From NCBI GenBank assembly GCA_937928405.1, contig CALFWZ010000028.1, positions 1-44,441 on the forward strand: a stretch of DNA of 44,441 nucleotides, written 5' to 3'. Position numbers and translations under genes: made by a program. Origin of the DNA: an uncultured Saprospiraceae bacterium. GTDB taxonomy: Bacteria > Bacteroidota > Bacteroidia > Chitinophagales > Saprospiraceae. This document shows positions 36,039-44,441 of the stretch, piece by piece. Within the stretch, counting starts at the first letter, position 1. The number at the start of each line of letters is the position of its first letter. The notes below the pieces were generated by a model. It was not told the origin of the DNA and did no database searches. It saw only the letters and a program-made list of their open reading frames with translations.

Positions 36039-36106
36039 TAGTATAAGTTTTTTGACGTAGAAAAATACAATTTCCTACTTATCAAACTACCTAAAATGTA
36101 CCCAAT

Positions 36107-37177
36107 ATGCTGAACCTAAAATCTTTTTCTCCCTTATTATTCTTCTGCTTTTTGCTTGTCATTCCGAATATGACTAAAGCGGGAACGACAGATGCTGCGC
36201 CCCAAAGTTTACTGGATTTAATGAGCTATCAAGAAATTTTAGAAGTAAATTTGGAAACAGATTTAGCTCAACTAACGGAGGATCGACGATCTAAAAAAGA
36301 GGTAAAAGGAAACTTGTCATTTACGGATCATACTGGGCGATTCTGGTCTTGGAATTTAAAAGTCAAACTCCGCGGTAATTACCGACGATTAAATTGTAGC
36401 GGAACTCCACCGTTGAAACTAAATTTCAAAAAAGGAGAACTAGCAGAAGCGGGCTTATCCAAATTTGATGATATGAAACTGGTAACCCAGTGCCTTGAGG
36501 ATGAGACCGTAGCAAAAAAACTTCTCTTAAAAGAATATCTCGCGTATAAGCTTTACAATCAATTAACGAATAAAAGCCTGCGCGTACAATTACTAAAAAT
36601 CAATTTTATTGATAGCAATAATGGCGATCAAAAAGTACAGTACGGTTTTCTAATTGAGGACACCGCTGAATTTCGCAATCGAACCGGGGCGATCAAAATG
36701 GATAAAGTTTACAATATCCAACCAGAATTATTGGATAGAGAACAATTTAAAATCTTTGCCTTATTTCAATATATGATAGGAAATATTGATTATGATTTAT
36801 CTTCTGGTCGTAATCTAAAAATGGTAGAAATTAATGATAAAGTAGTTACCGTTCCTTACGATTTTGATTTTTCTGAAATGGTTAAAGCGCCCTATCGTAC
36901 TGGTAGTAAAAGGCTCAACGTTACCAAAGCAGGAGATCGTGCGTTTTTAGGTTTTCCGGAAGATACTAGAGATATGGAAACTGCGGTAAAACTCTTCAAA
37001 GCCAACCGAAAAGCGTTATTAAAAATCATTGCTAATTTTAATATCCTCGAAAAATCAGAACGAATTTTTGTAAAGAATTATCTAAACGAGTTCTTCGATA
37101 GTATTACCGAGGTAAAATTACCACCTGTTAATATTTATGATTTCAATCAAGATTTAATCGGAAAGGCCGAGGACTAA
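36107..37177 (+). CDS. Secreted protein of unknown function, weakly CotH-like
   Basis: A 356-residue protein with a signal peptide (about 1-25, ending NMTKAGTT). The order of blocks VKLRGNYRRLNCSGTPPLKLNFKK, KKLLLKEYLAYKLYNQLT, YGFLIEDT, MIGNIDYDLSSGRNLKMV and VPYDFDFSEMV resembles the layout of CotH-type secreted kinase-fold proteins (RGN..., then a GN.D...N and a D.D metal motif). The match is by eye and weak, and the usual spacing of the catalytic Asp is not certain. It could equally be a Bacteroidota-specific family. It is preceded by its own -7 box and is convergent with topB, with a 47-bp gap. Confidence 0.65.
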   Translation: MLNLKSFSPLLFFCFLLVIPNMTKAGTTDAAPQSLLDLMSYQEILEVNLETDLAQLTEDRRSKKEVKGNLSFTDHTGRFWSWNLKVKLRGNYRRLNCSGTPPLKLNFKKGELAEAGLSKFDDMKLVTQCLEDETVAKKLLLKEYLAYKLYNQLTNKSLRVQLLKINFIDSNNGDQKVQYGFLIEDTAEFRNRTGAIKMDKVYNIQPELLDREQFKIFALFQYMIGNIDYDLSSGRNLKMVEINDKVVTVPYDFDFSEMVKAPYRTGSKRLNVTKAGDRAFLGFPEDTRDMETAVKLFKANRKALLKIIANFNILEKSERIFVKNYLNEFFDSITEVKLPPVNIYDFNQDLIGKAED

Positions 37178-37224
37178 ATACACGGTGTAATAAGATATAA
37201 CACAGTTAACTGACTATAAATTTT

Positions 37225-39636
37225 CTACGTCAATTTTGTCAAAACAGCCACTACGGCGGCTTTAGTGACTGGACGAGTACCAATCACTTCTCTGATTTTT
37301 GTAAAAGAAACTTTGAAGTCACAGCCGCTCTTCCAATTACTGCAACCGTAGGCTGTTTTGCCTTTGACAACTTTCCCTTTCTGACAGCGTGGACAAGTCA
37401 TTTCATCTGCCGCTTTCTTTTTTGAGTTTGCTTTTTTCGGCGTGGTTGTTCCACTATCTTGAAAAACCAGTTGATGATTTCCATCAAATGCCAGTTTACC
37501 GTTTACTTTTTTCCCATGCTGGATAAATCCTTTGAGGGTAACGGTTGATCCAAGTTTCATCAATCTACCCAACTGATTCTCAGATACTTTTTTATTCATA
37601 AATTCAAAAGGCAACCGAAAACTACATCCTGCTTTGTATTCGCTACACCCATAAGCCGTTTTTCCTTTTAATAATTTTCCACGGCGGCATTTAGGGCAGA
37701 TCATCTCGGTTAAGGCTTTTTTACCTTTCGATTTTGTATTAGAAATCTTTTGATTAACCGTAGATTTTCCTTTACCACCTGAGCGTGCATTAAATTTCCT
37801 AGGAGGAGCAGTAGCCGCAATTTTACGATTTGAGCGTGCATTTTTCACTTCATCAATCAGGACGCTAACCATGTTTTTCATATCCTTAATAAATTGCCCT
37901 GCACCGTGCGTTCCCTCTTCAATTTCTCGAAGTTTTTTCTCCCACTGTCCCGTCAGCTCTGCCGATTTTAGTAAATCATTATTGATTTGTCCAATCAGTT
38001 GAATGCCTGTTTCAGAGGCGATAATTAATTTTCTTTGTCGGAAGGCATATTTTCTACGAAAGAGGGTTTCGATAATATTTGCGCGAGTAGAAGGACGTCC
38101 GATTCCATTGGCTTTCATTAGTTCACGCAGTTCGTCATCTTCTACTTTTTTACCTGCGGTTTCCATTCCTCTTAATAACGTAGCTTCGGTATAATGCTTT
38201 GGCGGCTGCGTCATTTTTTCAATCAAATTCGGCTCGTGTGGACCTTGCTCCCCCTTTTTAAATTCAGGTAGAATGTTCTCTTCTCCTTTTTTCTTTTTAG
38301 CACTATCAGTTGTTGTATTAGACTTATTGGATGAAGTATTAGTACTACTTGATTTTCGAGGATATAAAACCCGCCATCCCGGATCTAAAATTTCTTTTCC
38401 GGTCGCCTTAAATCTTATTCCTTCCACTTCGCCAATCACCGTGGTATGCGCCACCAAACAATCTGGATAAAAAGCAGCCAAAAAACGCCGAGCAATGGCG
38501 TCATAGACTTTCTGTTCATCACCTCCCAGATTTTTTTCACTCCCCGTAGGAATAATGGCATGGTGATCTGTTACTTTTTTATCATTAAAAACTTTGGCAG
38601 ATTTACGAATAGCTTTTCCAAGCAGTGGTTGCGTAAATTGCGCATACTGCCCCATTTGTTTTAGGATGCCTGGAATCTTGGGATAAACATCATTCGGTAA
38701 ATAGGTGGTATCCACTCTAGGATAAGTAACCACTTTTTGTTCGTATAAAGACTGCACGAGTTTGAGGGTACGGTCCGCCGTAAATCCGAATCGTTTATTA
38801 CAATTAACTTGTAAACTAGTCAGATCAAATAAATATGGTGGATACTCTTTGCCATTTTTCTTTTTTACGTCTACTACTTCAAAGGGTTTATCTTGGACTT
38901 TTGCTAATAATTTTTCTCCTTCTTCCTTTTTTTCAAAACGACCTTTCTCGTAATGAAAATCCGTCTCCCGGTAGAGCGTATGCAATTCCCAATATGGTTC
39001 AGGTTTAAAATTATTGATTTGGTGATACCGTTCTACAAGCATCGCCAAAGTCGGCGTTTGTACGCGTCCGATAGACAGTACTTGTTTATAACCACCATAC
39101 TTGAGGGTGTAGGCACGCGTGGCATTCATCCCGAGGAGCCAATCACCAATGGCACGCGAGCTACCAGCATAAAAAAGATTGTTATAATCTGTGGCAGGTT
39201 TTAAGTTATTAAATCCGTCCCGAATTGCCTGAGCAGTCAAAGAGGAAATCCAGAGGCGGCGCACGGGGCCTTTATATTTTGCATGTTGAAGTACCCAACG
39301 TTGAATCAGTTCTCCTTCTTGTCCGGCATCCCCACAATTAATGACGGAGCTCGCTTTTTTAAGAAGGGTTTTAATGATCCCAAATTGTTTTTTGACGCCT
39401 TTATTTCCAATTAATTTTATTTCAAATTTTGGAGGAATCATCGGCAGGGTTTGTAGTTGCCATTTTTTCCAGTCAGGGGTATAATCGTCCGGCGTTTTTA
39501 AAGTACAAAAATGACCAAAGGTCCAAGTGACTGCATAACCATTGCCTTCATAATAACCATCGTGGCGCGTTCGAGCACCAAGAATCTGAGCGATTTCTCG
39601 TCCCACGGAAGGTTTTTCGGCGATGCAAACGATCAT
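37225..39636 (-). CDS. topB: DNA topoisomerase III (type IA)
   Basis: An 803-residue type IA topoisomerase that passes single DNA strands and resolves replication and recombination intermediates. The Toprim domain has EKPS (7-10) and DAGQEGELIQ (103-112). The nucleophile is Tyr305 in VVTYPRVDTTYLP. SIGRVQTPTLAMLVERY (188-204) and the later GIGRPSTRANIIETL are class signatures. Two C-terminal zinc-ribbon-type modules (CPKCRRGKLLKGKTAYGCS..GC and CPRCQKGKVVKGKTAYGCS..GC) are joined by basic, Ser/Lys-rich linkers. The DNA-binding tail is longer than in E. coli TopB but usual for this phylum. It lies 121 bp after tdk on the same strand. Confidence 0.95.
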   Translation of the reverse strand: MIVCIAEKPSVGREIAQILGARTRHDGYYEGNGYAVTWTFGHFCTLKTPDDYTPDWKKWQLQTLPMIPPKFEIKLIGNKGVKKQFGIIKTLLKKASSVINCGDAGQEGELIQRWVLQHAKYKGPVRRLWISSLTAQAIRDGFNNLKPATDYNNLFYAGSSRAIGDWLLGMNATRAYTLKYGGYKQVLSIGRVQTPTLAMLVERYHQINNFKPEPYWELHTLYRETDFHYEKGRFEKKEEGEKLLAKVQDKPFEVVDVKKKNGKEYPPYLFDLTSLQVNCNKRFGFTADRTLKLVQSLYEQKVVTYPRVDTTYLPNDVYPKIPGILKQMGQYAQFTQPLLGKAIRKSAKVFNDKKVTDHHAIIPTGSEKNLGGDEQKVYDAIARRFLAAFYPDCLVAHTTVIGEVEGIRFKATGKEILDPGWRVLYPRKSSSTNTSSNKSNTTTDSAKKKKGEENILPEFKKGEQGPHEPNLIEKMTQPPKHYTEATLLRGMETAGKKVEDDELRELMKANGIGRPSTRANIIETLFRRKYAFRQRKLIIASETGIQLIGQINNDLLKSAELTGQWEKKLREIEEGTHGAGQFIKDMKNMVSVLIDEVKNARSNRKIAATAPPRKFNARSGGKGKSTVNQKISNTKSKGKKALTEMICPKCRRGKLLKGKTAYGCSEYKAGCSFRLPFEFMNKKVSENQLGRLMKLGSTVTLKGFIQHGKKVNGKLAFDGNHQLVFQDSGTTTPKKANSKKKAADEMTCPRCQKGKVVKGKTAYGCSNWKSGCDFKVSFTKIREVIGTRPVTKAAVVAVLTKLT

Positions 39637-39643
39637 GTTGGTA

Positions 39644-39672
39644 TTGAGTTGTTGAGTTGTTGAATCGTTGAA
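39644..39672. repeat. TTGAGTTG/TTGAATCG octamers upstream of topB
   Basis: In 8-bp register: TTGAGTTG, TTGAGTTG, TTGAATCG, then TTGAAATG. This degenerate copy of the octamer family sits directly before the topB start codon. Confidence 0.8.
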
Positions 39673-39757
39673 ATGATATTTTCTTATCTAATAATTCTCA
39701 GTAGATATTGAAGTTGTTTAATTTGATGATTAAGTTATTTGACAACATTCTACAATC

Positions 39758-40363
39758 CTATCCCTTCTTCTTCTTCTTCACCTGCAAATCCAAAATATTT
39801 CCCATGTGGTAACAAGTGCGACATCTAGCTTCGTAACGATCCTTTTCTCCTAACACGACGGTGGCTTCATCTTCGGACAAACGATAGGAATGCGTAGCAA
39901 GGTTACCACAGTGCTGACAGATTGCATGTACTTTGGTGATGTATTCAGAGACGGCTAACAATCCTGGAATAGGGCCAAATGGGGCTCCCCGAAAATCCAT
40001 ATCTAGTCCTGCTACAATAACTCGCGTACCACGCAAGGCCAATTGCTGGCAAACTCGAACTAAACCATCATCAAAAAACTGTGCTTCATCAACTCCCACT
40101 ACCCCTACTCCTTCCGAGAGGTTGAGTATTTTATCAGAATGATCCACTGGAAGAGATAGAATAGAATTTGAATCGTGAGAAACCACTTCATTTTTATCGT
40201 AACGGGTATCTACTTTTGGTTTAAAAATTTCTACTTTTTGGTTCGCAATTTTAGCTCGTTTAAGTCGACGAATTAGTTCTTCCGTTTTACCAGAAAACAT
40301 GGATCCGCAGATCACTTCGATCCATCCGCTACGTTGCCCTTTAAAATGTGGTTCTAAAAACAT
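39758..40363 (-). CDS. tdk: Thymidine kinase
   Basis: A 201-residue cytoplasmic type II thymidine kinase that phosphorylates thymidine for nucleotide salvage. The P-loop is GSMFSGKT (20-27). The catalytic Glu lies in [10 protein letters not shown]. The lasso/zinc-binding part contains CQHC and CRTC. The length matches the family. The C-terminus is a short Lys-rich tail (KKKKKG), a feature I have no explanation for. It lies upstream of topB on the same strand with a 121-bp gap, so co-transcription is possible. A divergent Pro-rich protein gene starts 163 bp away. Confidence 0.96.
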   Translation of the reverse strand: MFLEPHFKGQRSGWIEVICGSMFSGKTEELIRRLKRAKIANQKVEIFKPKVDTRYDKNEVVSHDSNSILSLPVDHSDKILNLSEGVGVVGVDEAQFFDDGLVRVCQQLALRGTRVIVAGLDMDFRGAPFGPIPGLLAVSEYITKVHAICQHCGNLATHSYRLSEDEATVVLGEKDRYEARCRTCYHMGNILDLQVKKKKKG

Positions 40364-40525
40364 ATTGATGATTATTCCGTATTTTTGTAAAAAACCGCTT
40401 AGTATTGAACGATAAAAAGTATTATGGTGTAAATAAATTATCTTTCTATTGAAAACTAAATGGCCATTTTTATCGTTTTTTGAAGAGCGAAGATACTAAT
40501 TTCAATCAGATTTTTTGGTAACAAT

Positions 40526-41227
40526 ATGAATTTACAACAAGCTAAAATCACCCTCGAAAAGATTAATAGACTCTATCAGAGCATGACGCTAGATAGCAGT
40601 ATTGACGAACATGAGCAGCAACTCATGCTCAATTATATTCGGCAATTTTACAAGGCCTTTTCCGGAGAAGGACTAGAAAACGAGGAAGTCGAAGTCATCA
40701 AAACACCTCGCGTTATTCGTAAGACGATTGAAGCAACTCCAGTGGTACAGGAAATTCCAGTACCAGAATTTACGCCAGAACCCGAACCAGAGCCAATTCC
40801 TGAACCCGTTCCTGTTCGAGAAAAGCAACCTGTCAAACAATATACCACTCCACCGGTGTCACCTACGCCAACACCTACCTACCAAGCTGATAAGCAGCTT
40901 GAAAGTGTACCCGTAGAAAGCGATGATTACGAAGAACTCTTCGAAATACCAGCTGCTAAAGAACTATCCGATCGACTCAGTTCTACACCAATCAGAGATT
41001 TGACGAAAGCCATAAGTATCAACGAAAAAATTCTAACCTGTAACGAATTGTTTAAGAAAGATAAAACCCGATTTGATGATGCGCTTAAAACCTTAAATGG
41101 ATTTTCTTCTTTTACAGAAGCTCGTCCGTATCTGGCGACCCTTGCCAACGAGTATGGTTGGGACAAAAAAAGCAGAAAGAAAAAAGCACAGATTTTCATT
41201 AAGCTCGTTCGTCGTCGCTATAACTAA
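40526..41227 (+). CDS. Pro-rich hypothetical protein with conserved C-terminal helical domain
   Basis: A 233-residue cytoplasmic protein without signal peptide. The N-terminal 45 residues look helical (ITLEKINRLYQSM...MLNYIRQFYKAF). Residues about 60-125 form an acidic, Pro/Glu-rich linker (PEFTPEPEPEPIPEPVP). Residues about 140-233 form a second helical domain (DLTKAISINEKILTCNELFKKDKTRFDDALKTL, then a basic tail ending IKLVRRRYN). I recognise no named family. The rhomboid gene begins 6 bp after the stop, so they form an operon. A functional link with membrane proteolysis is possible but unproven. Confidence 0.78.
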   Translation: MNLQQAKITLEKINRLYQSMTLDSSIDEHEQQLMLNYIRQFYKAFSGEGLENEEVEVIKTPRVIRKTIEATPVVQEIPVPEFTPEPEPEPIPEPVPVREKQPVKQYTTPPVSPTPTPTYQADKQLESVPVESDDYEELFEIPAAKELSDRLSSTPIRDLTKAISINEKILTCNELFKKDKTRFDDALKTLNGFSSFTEARPYLATLANEYGWDKKSRKKKAQIFIKLVRRRYN

Positions 41228-41233
41228 TTGGCT

Positions 41234-41989
41234 ATGGAAGATTCCAAAGCCCGCCTTCTCGACAGTATGTGGTGGCCACTTTTATTTGTGGCGCTAATCT
41301 GGCTGATTCATTCTATACAATTTATTTTTGGTTGGGACTTTGGTCGTTTTGGTATCTACCCACTACGATTTTCCGGATTAAAGGGAATTCTTTTTACGCC
41401 CTTAATCCACGGTGATTTTTCACACCTAATTCATAATACCATTCCGTTTTTCGTCCTTGCGACAATCATGTTCTATTTTTATCCCAAAGTAGCCTTTCGT
41501 AGTATCCTGATGATTTATCTACTTTCTGGAATCGGCGTGTGGCTATTTGCCCGAACAGTTTATCATATCGGTGCTAGTGGAGTCGTTTATGGTTTAATGG
41601 CTTTTATCTTGGGCACGGGAATTTTTCGACGCAATATAAAATCTGTCACGCTGGCATTGATTGTCTTCCTTTTTTATAGTGGCATGCTGGTAGGACTTTT
41701 TCCGGTAAAAACGGGCGTTTCTTGGGAAGGTCATCTCTCCGGAGCCATCGTTGGTATTTTTACCGCTTTCTTTTATAAGTTAGAAATCGAAACAGACGAG
41801 ATCGTTCCTGTTTATCCACCAGAACCTGATCTTGCTAATCGCCCTTATTTTCTACCCAGAGATGCCTTTGAAATGACCAGAGCAGAACGAGCGCAAGCAC
41901 TAAGAATGGAACAAGAACGTAGAATTCAAGAAGCCTTGGAACGACAGCGCAAAGCTCAAGAAGGCGACTGGAATAGCGATATTGGCTAA
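41234..41989 (+). CDS. Rhomboid family intramembrane serine protease
   Basis: 251 residues from ATG at 41234. A TTG at 41228 in frame would add two residues. Rhomboids cleave transmembrane substrates inside the bilayer. The catalytic serine is S115 in GASGVVYG and the partner histidine is H167 in WEGHLSG. The oxyanion region is HGDFSHLIHN (59-68). About six membrane helices cover residues 14-185. The cytosolic C-terminal tail (about 65 residues) is Arg/Glu/Gln-rich and probably coiled-coil (RAERAQALRMEQERRIQEALERQ, shown here in shortened sense as a helical run). It is the second gene of a pair with the Pro-rich protein. Confidence 0.9.
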   Translation: MEDSKARLLDSMWWPLLFVALIWLIHSIQFIFGWDFGRFGIYPLRFSGLKGILFTPLIHGDFSHLIHNTIPFFVLATIMFYFYPKVAFRSILMIYLLSGIGVWLFARTVYHIGASGVVYGLMAFILGTGIFRRNIKSVTLALIVFLFYSGMLVGLFPVKTGVSWEGHLSGAIVGIFTAFFYKLEIETDEIVPVYPPEPDLANRPYFLPRDAFEMTRAERAQALRMEQERRIQEALERQRKAQEGDWNSDIG

Positions 41990-42533
41990 GGTATCCAAGA
42001 ATGTTGAATATCCAATGTCCAATATTCATTTAGGGGCTGGTCTTCAAAATCCTTCGCATAGTTCATCCTCCAAGACATTTGTTCATTTAAGGTCTAAAAT
42101 ACTCGCAGAACTGAAACCTCAAATCAAAATTGGATATTCAAAATTCGATACTTACCTGACGGCAGTCAGGTTGGACATTCAACAAACGCTTCGCTCAAAC
42201 TAGCATTTGATCCTAAACAAGCATCAACTTACTAATTGGCAGGATAGACTTAGTCCTTTGAAAGTTTTCAAAATTTGACATTGATTTCCATCAAAAAAGT
42301 TGACAATCCTTCCCTACCCTGAATACGGTATTTTTCTAATTACCATTGACTTAAAGATAAAATTAAAATATATTTATAATTCCCCTCTTACTCTTTCTCC
42401 CAGAGTATGTCCCCCCTTTTTATGTAAAACTTACTTACGCTCCTCAAAACGAATCGTTGACGATAAAGTGATTTATGGATAGCCACGGCTACTTAGCACT
42501 TTGAGTTGACTCCATTTTAACCAAAGTTACACT
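41990..42533. other. 544-bp intergenic region with dispersed TTGGATATTCAA-type repeats
   Basis: It contains inverted copies of GTTGAATATCCAATGTCCAA-like words (about 42002-42030 versus 42131-42182) and a palindrome at 42154-42171, then AT-rich sequence. Short frames are open, but none looks like a protein. Confidence 0.6.
42154..42171. repeat. Small palindrome ACCTGAC-GGCA-GTCAGGT
   Basis: A perfect 7-bp stem with a 4-nt loop, embedded between two dispersed TTGGA-type words. This resembles the short GC-rich palindromes scattered in Bacteroidota intergenic DNA. It is not followed by a T-run. Confidence 0.75.
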
Positions 42534-43133
42534 ATGAGATCATTCATCATTGGTCTGCTAGGGATACTCTTCCTATGCGGATTCACCAGTACATTACCTA
42601 CCTCTAAATTTCAGGATAATCGGGACGGCGTTCGCTATACAGCCGTCACTATCGGAGACAAACAAGTCATGACTAACAATCTACAATTTCAAAATGAATT
42701 TTCTTATTGTTATGATAACCTTGAACGATACTGTAAGCATTTCGGGAAGTTGTATGATTTCCGAACAATGGTTGATCCGGAAGGAAATATAAAAAATGAT
42801 ATTTGTCCAAAAGATTGGCATATTCCAACTTTGGAGGAATGGGAGTATTTAATTTCAGGGATGAAACCAACCATTACTCGTGGAAAACATGGGGAGAGAA
42901 TTTATCATGTTTCTGAGAACTACGCACAATTACAATTTGGTGGGTTCCGATCCCATCAGGGAGGCTTCTATTTTAATATGGGAAAGGAAGGGCATTATAT
43001 GACCGCCACGGCAACCGATGACGGTTGGGCAACCATCAAAGTTAGACGACAGGGAGACGGATATAATTTAACCATTATTAAAGATACGGATGAAGACCGC
43101 GCAATTAGCTGTCGATGTGTTCAAAATAAATAG
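42534..43133 (+). CDS. Secreted FISUMP-domain protein
   Basis: A 199-residue protein with a signal peptide (about 1-18, LFLCGFTS). The mature part matches the Fibrobacter succinogenes major paralogous (FISUMP) domain: VRYTAVTIGDKQVMTNNLQ, LYDF..., the hallmark CPKDWHIPTLEEWEYL and a C-terminal RAISCRCVQ. The family is a beta-rich extracellular fold related to C-type-lectin/sulfatase-modifying-like domains. Its role is unknown, and it often appears as a repeated surface domain. There is no T9SS tail here, so it may be periplasmic. Its stop is 2 bp from the stop of the convergent hydrolase gene. Confidence 0.83.
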   Translation: MRSFIIGLLGILFLCGFTSTLPTSKFQDNRDGVRYTAVTIGDKQVMTNNLQFQNEFSYCYDNLERYCKHFGKLYDFRTMVDPEGNIKNDICPKDWHIPTLEEWEYLISGMKPTITRGKHGERIYHVSENYAQLQFGGFRSHQGGFYFNMGKEGHYMTATATDDGWATIKVRRQGDGYNLTIIKDTDEDRAISCRCVQNK

Positions 43134-43135
43134 CA

Positions 43136-43954
43136 TCAACTCATTCCCATTTCAAGGGGCTGATTTTCCAGGTCATTTGTGGTGGCTTCTCGGAGAAATT
43201 GAATAGCTACACGATTGAAATCTTTCCATTTTTCGATGTTACAGATGTGGCCACATTTTTCGAAGATAACGAGTTTGGCTTCTTTTTGCTTTTGAGCAAA
43301 ACGTTGAGCGGCTTTTAGGAATACATGATCCTGTGCACCCATTACTACTAGGCTTTTATTGAGCATGGGCGCGTTAAAACATTCATCAAGAATTTTAAAA
43401 AATTCACCGTATAAACCTACCCATTTCATATACTCTTTGCTGGTTAATTTTTTGGCTTGCTTGCGGTACATTTCGCGAGAAAACTGGTGATTCTTTTTTG
43501 GCAAAACGACCCAAGAGAATATTCGATAAATCCATTGATAAGGCAGGATATAATCAAAGAATTTACCACCGTGTACAAAAAAGCGCATCTTAAGCGTAGC
43601 CCGAAAAATTCCTCCAGCCATGACAATTCTATTAACTAGCATGGGCCGTTGAACGGCTATACGTTGCAAGATAACACTACCCAACGACAAGGAAACAAAA
43701 CTGGCTTTTTCAATCTCAAGATGATCCACTACTTCTAAAATATCTGTACAAACAATTTCAAAATTATAGGAATCAAAACTCGGCATCATATTTTTGGACA
43801 AGCCATGATCGCGTAGGTCTAATAAGAGTAAATTAAAATAAGGTTTAAATGCTTCCACCTGATACCTCCACGTACCAATCGCACCACCTGCACCGTGAAC
43901 AAAAACCACCCACGGAGCACCGTCGGCATGTGTATGAGTTTCAAAATGTAGCAT
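43136..43954 (-). CDS. Alpha/beta-fold hydrolase
   Basis: A 272-residue soluble hydrolase. The oxyanion motif is FVHGAGG (18-24) and the strand-loop LLDLRDHGLS follows. The nucleophile is S90 in SLSLG, a variant of GxSxG with Ser instead of the first Gly. The acid is probably the Asp in VVMGAQDHVF and the base His is in KCGHICNIEKW. A helical lid lies at about 140-190. No signal peptide is present. The substrate (ester, lactone or epoxide) cannot be told. A possible -7-like box (CATCTTTG, one mismatch) lies upstream on the minus strand at 43985-43992. Confidence 0.87.
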   Translation of the reverse strand: MLHFETHTHADGAPWVVFVHGAGGAIGTWRYQVEAFKPYFNLLLLDLRDHGLSKNMMPSFDSYNFEIVCTDILEVVDHLEIEKASFVSLSLGSVILQRIAVQRPMLVNRIVMAGGIFRATLKMRFFVHGGKFFDYILPYQWIYRIFSWVVLPKKNHQFSREMYRKQAKKLTSKEYMKWVGLYGEFFKILDECFNAPMLNKSLVVMGAQDHVFLKAAQRFAQKQKEAKLVIFEKCGHICNIEKWKDFNRVAIQFLREATTNDLENQPLEMGMS

Positions 43955-44029
43955 TCTTCGTTTATTTTATGTCTATCTAACCTTCAAAGATGTAGTGCAT
44001 TTGAAGTCGTTTTACAAGATAAGCAATAT

Positions 44030-44203
44030 TTAGGATTTCTTACGTAAAGATTCGATTCGATCCATGATTTCTTCAGATTCAGCCATTAATTTAGCATATC
44101 CTTTGATATCTCCTGCCCGTTGAGTATCTCTAGCTTTCAGCAAAATTGCATCATACTCTTTTTCCAATACCTTAATCGGGTCTTTTTTAAACAATCCAAA
44201 CAT
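44030..44203 (-). CDS. Small DUF6435-like protein
   Basis: 57 residues from ATG at 44203 (MFGLFKKDPIKVLEKEY). A TTG at 44212 would add three residues and is less likely. The protein is a helical, charged miniprotein (YDAILLKARDTQRAGDIKGYAKLMAESEEIMDRIESL). This pattern is what I know as DUF6435/Lacal_2735-type, small proteins of unknown role common in marine Bacteroidota and other groups. It has no signal peptide or membrane segment. Confidence 0.72.
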   Translation of the reverse strand: MFGLFKKDPIKVLEKEYDAILLKARDTQRAGDIKGYAKLMAESEEIMDRIESLRKKS

Positions 44204-44300
44204 AATTTTCAATTTAAAAGTGATTAATCTGAGTTCATCTCTAGTTAGCTAACTGACAGCAATTCCATTCTAGATAAATAATAAGAATGACTCAGCTTTC

Positions 44301-44391
44301 AATACACTGTGTATTAAGTTGCTTTATTTTTTGAGTAGATTATTTTTGGGGAGTACGAGTCTAATATTTTTGAAAATAGCCGTAGCTATTT
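44301..44391. other. Two small palindromes near the window end
   Basis: AATACACTGTGTATT (44301-44315) and AAATAGC-CGTA-GCTATTT (44374-44391) are perfect inverted repeats in non-coding DNA. The second could be a terminator or part of a dispersed repeat, but the window ends before its gene context. Confidence 0.5.
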
Positions 44392-44441
44392 GATGAAATT
44401 TAGACGAAGTAATCGCCAAAAAGAAGCATTCTAAAATTTAA

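Larger units (their letters stand above)
35605..36106. other. 502-bp intergenic region with octamer array and promoter
   Basis: It holds the TTGAATCG array (35609-35710), about 300 bp of AT-rich sequence without a credible gene, and the -7 box of the next gene at 36031-36038. A minus-strand frame through the array reads RFNDSTIQ repeatedly and is an artefact of the octamer. Confidence 0.7.

Noticed and set aside
41982..42203. 73-codon plus-strand frame after the rhomboid gene
   Set aside because: It overlaps the rhomboid end and runs through dispersed repeats and a palindrome, with no family resemblance.

Overview
The window looks like a chromosomal segment of a member of the Bacteroidota, AT-rich and densely coding. 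Four large secreted proteins end in the Por/type IX secretion (T9SS) C-terminal sorting domain. Several genes are preceded by the Bacteroidota -7 box TAnnTTTG, and Shine-Dalgarno motifs are essentially absent. The mix of MopE/SprB/DUF11-like domains, an EF-G2-type factor, a GH3-like adenylating enzyme and octamer repeats would fit Saprospiria (Lewinella/Haliscomenobacter relatives). That class-level placement is inference only. I saw no rRNA, tRNA, CRISPR array, transposase or phage gene.

Layout. 1-2.5 kb: a 15-copy octamer array, anmK (anhydro-MurNAc kinase) and an extended SDR. 2.5-7.2 kb, minus strand: a lipoprotein and an M43-type secreted metalloprotease (T9SS), a DUF1801 protein and a second lipoprotein. 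7.4-9.6 kb: an EF-G paralogue without the catalytic His. 10-14.2 kb: a 1392-residue T9SS glycoside hydrolase with tandem Cys-bracketed repeats. 14.4-21.3 kb: ahcY, an outer-membrane barrel (minus), a GH3-like enzyme and gcvP. 21.8-25.6 kb: a two-gene signalling operon (periplasmic propeller sensor with LytS-type kinase, then a LytTR regulator). 25.7-34.5 kb, minus: a giant LRR-like T9SS protein, a geranylgeranyl-reductase-family flavoprotein and a propeller/SprB-repeat T9SS protein. 34.6-37.2 kb: a GH5 cellulase-like enzyme, a 12-copy octamer array and a secreted protein with faint CotH resemblance. 37.2-40.4 kb, minus: topB and tdk. 40.5-44.2 kb: a Pro-rich protein with a rhomboid protease, a FISUMP protein, an alpha/beta hydrolase and a small DUF6435-like protein.

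The genes are mostly housekeeping (methyl cycle, glycine cleavage, nucleotide salvage, DNA topology, wall recycling) mixed with an export-heavy accessory set for polymer and protein breakdown and surface adhesion. No single operon forms an obvious new system. The most distinctive signals are: intergenic 8-bp tandem repeats (TGGATTAG, TGGACTAG, TTGAATCG), one of which is arranged head-to-head to form a terminator-like hairpin; a roughly 180-bp dispersed intergenic repeat present twice; the EF-G2 protein with altered G-motifs; and the repeat architecture of the large glycoside hydrolase.
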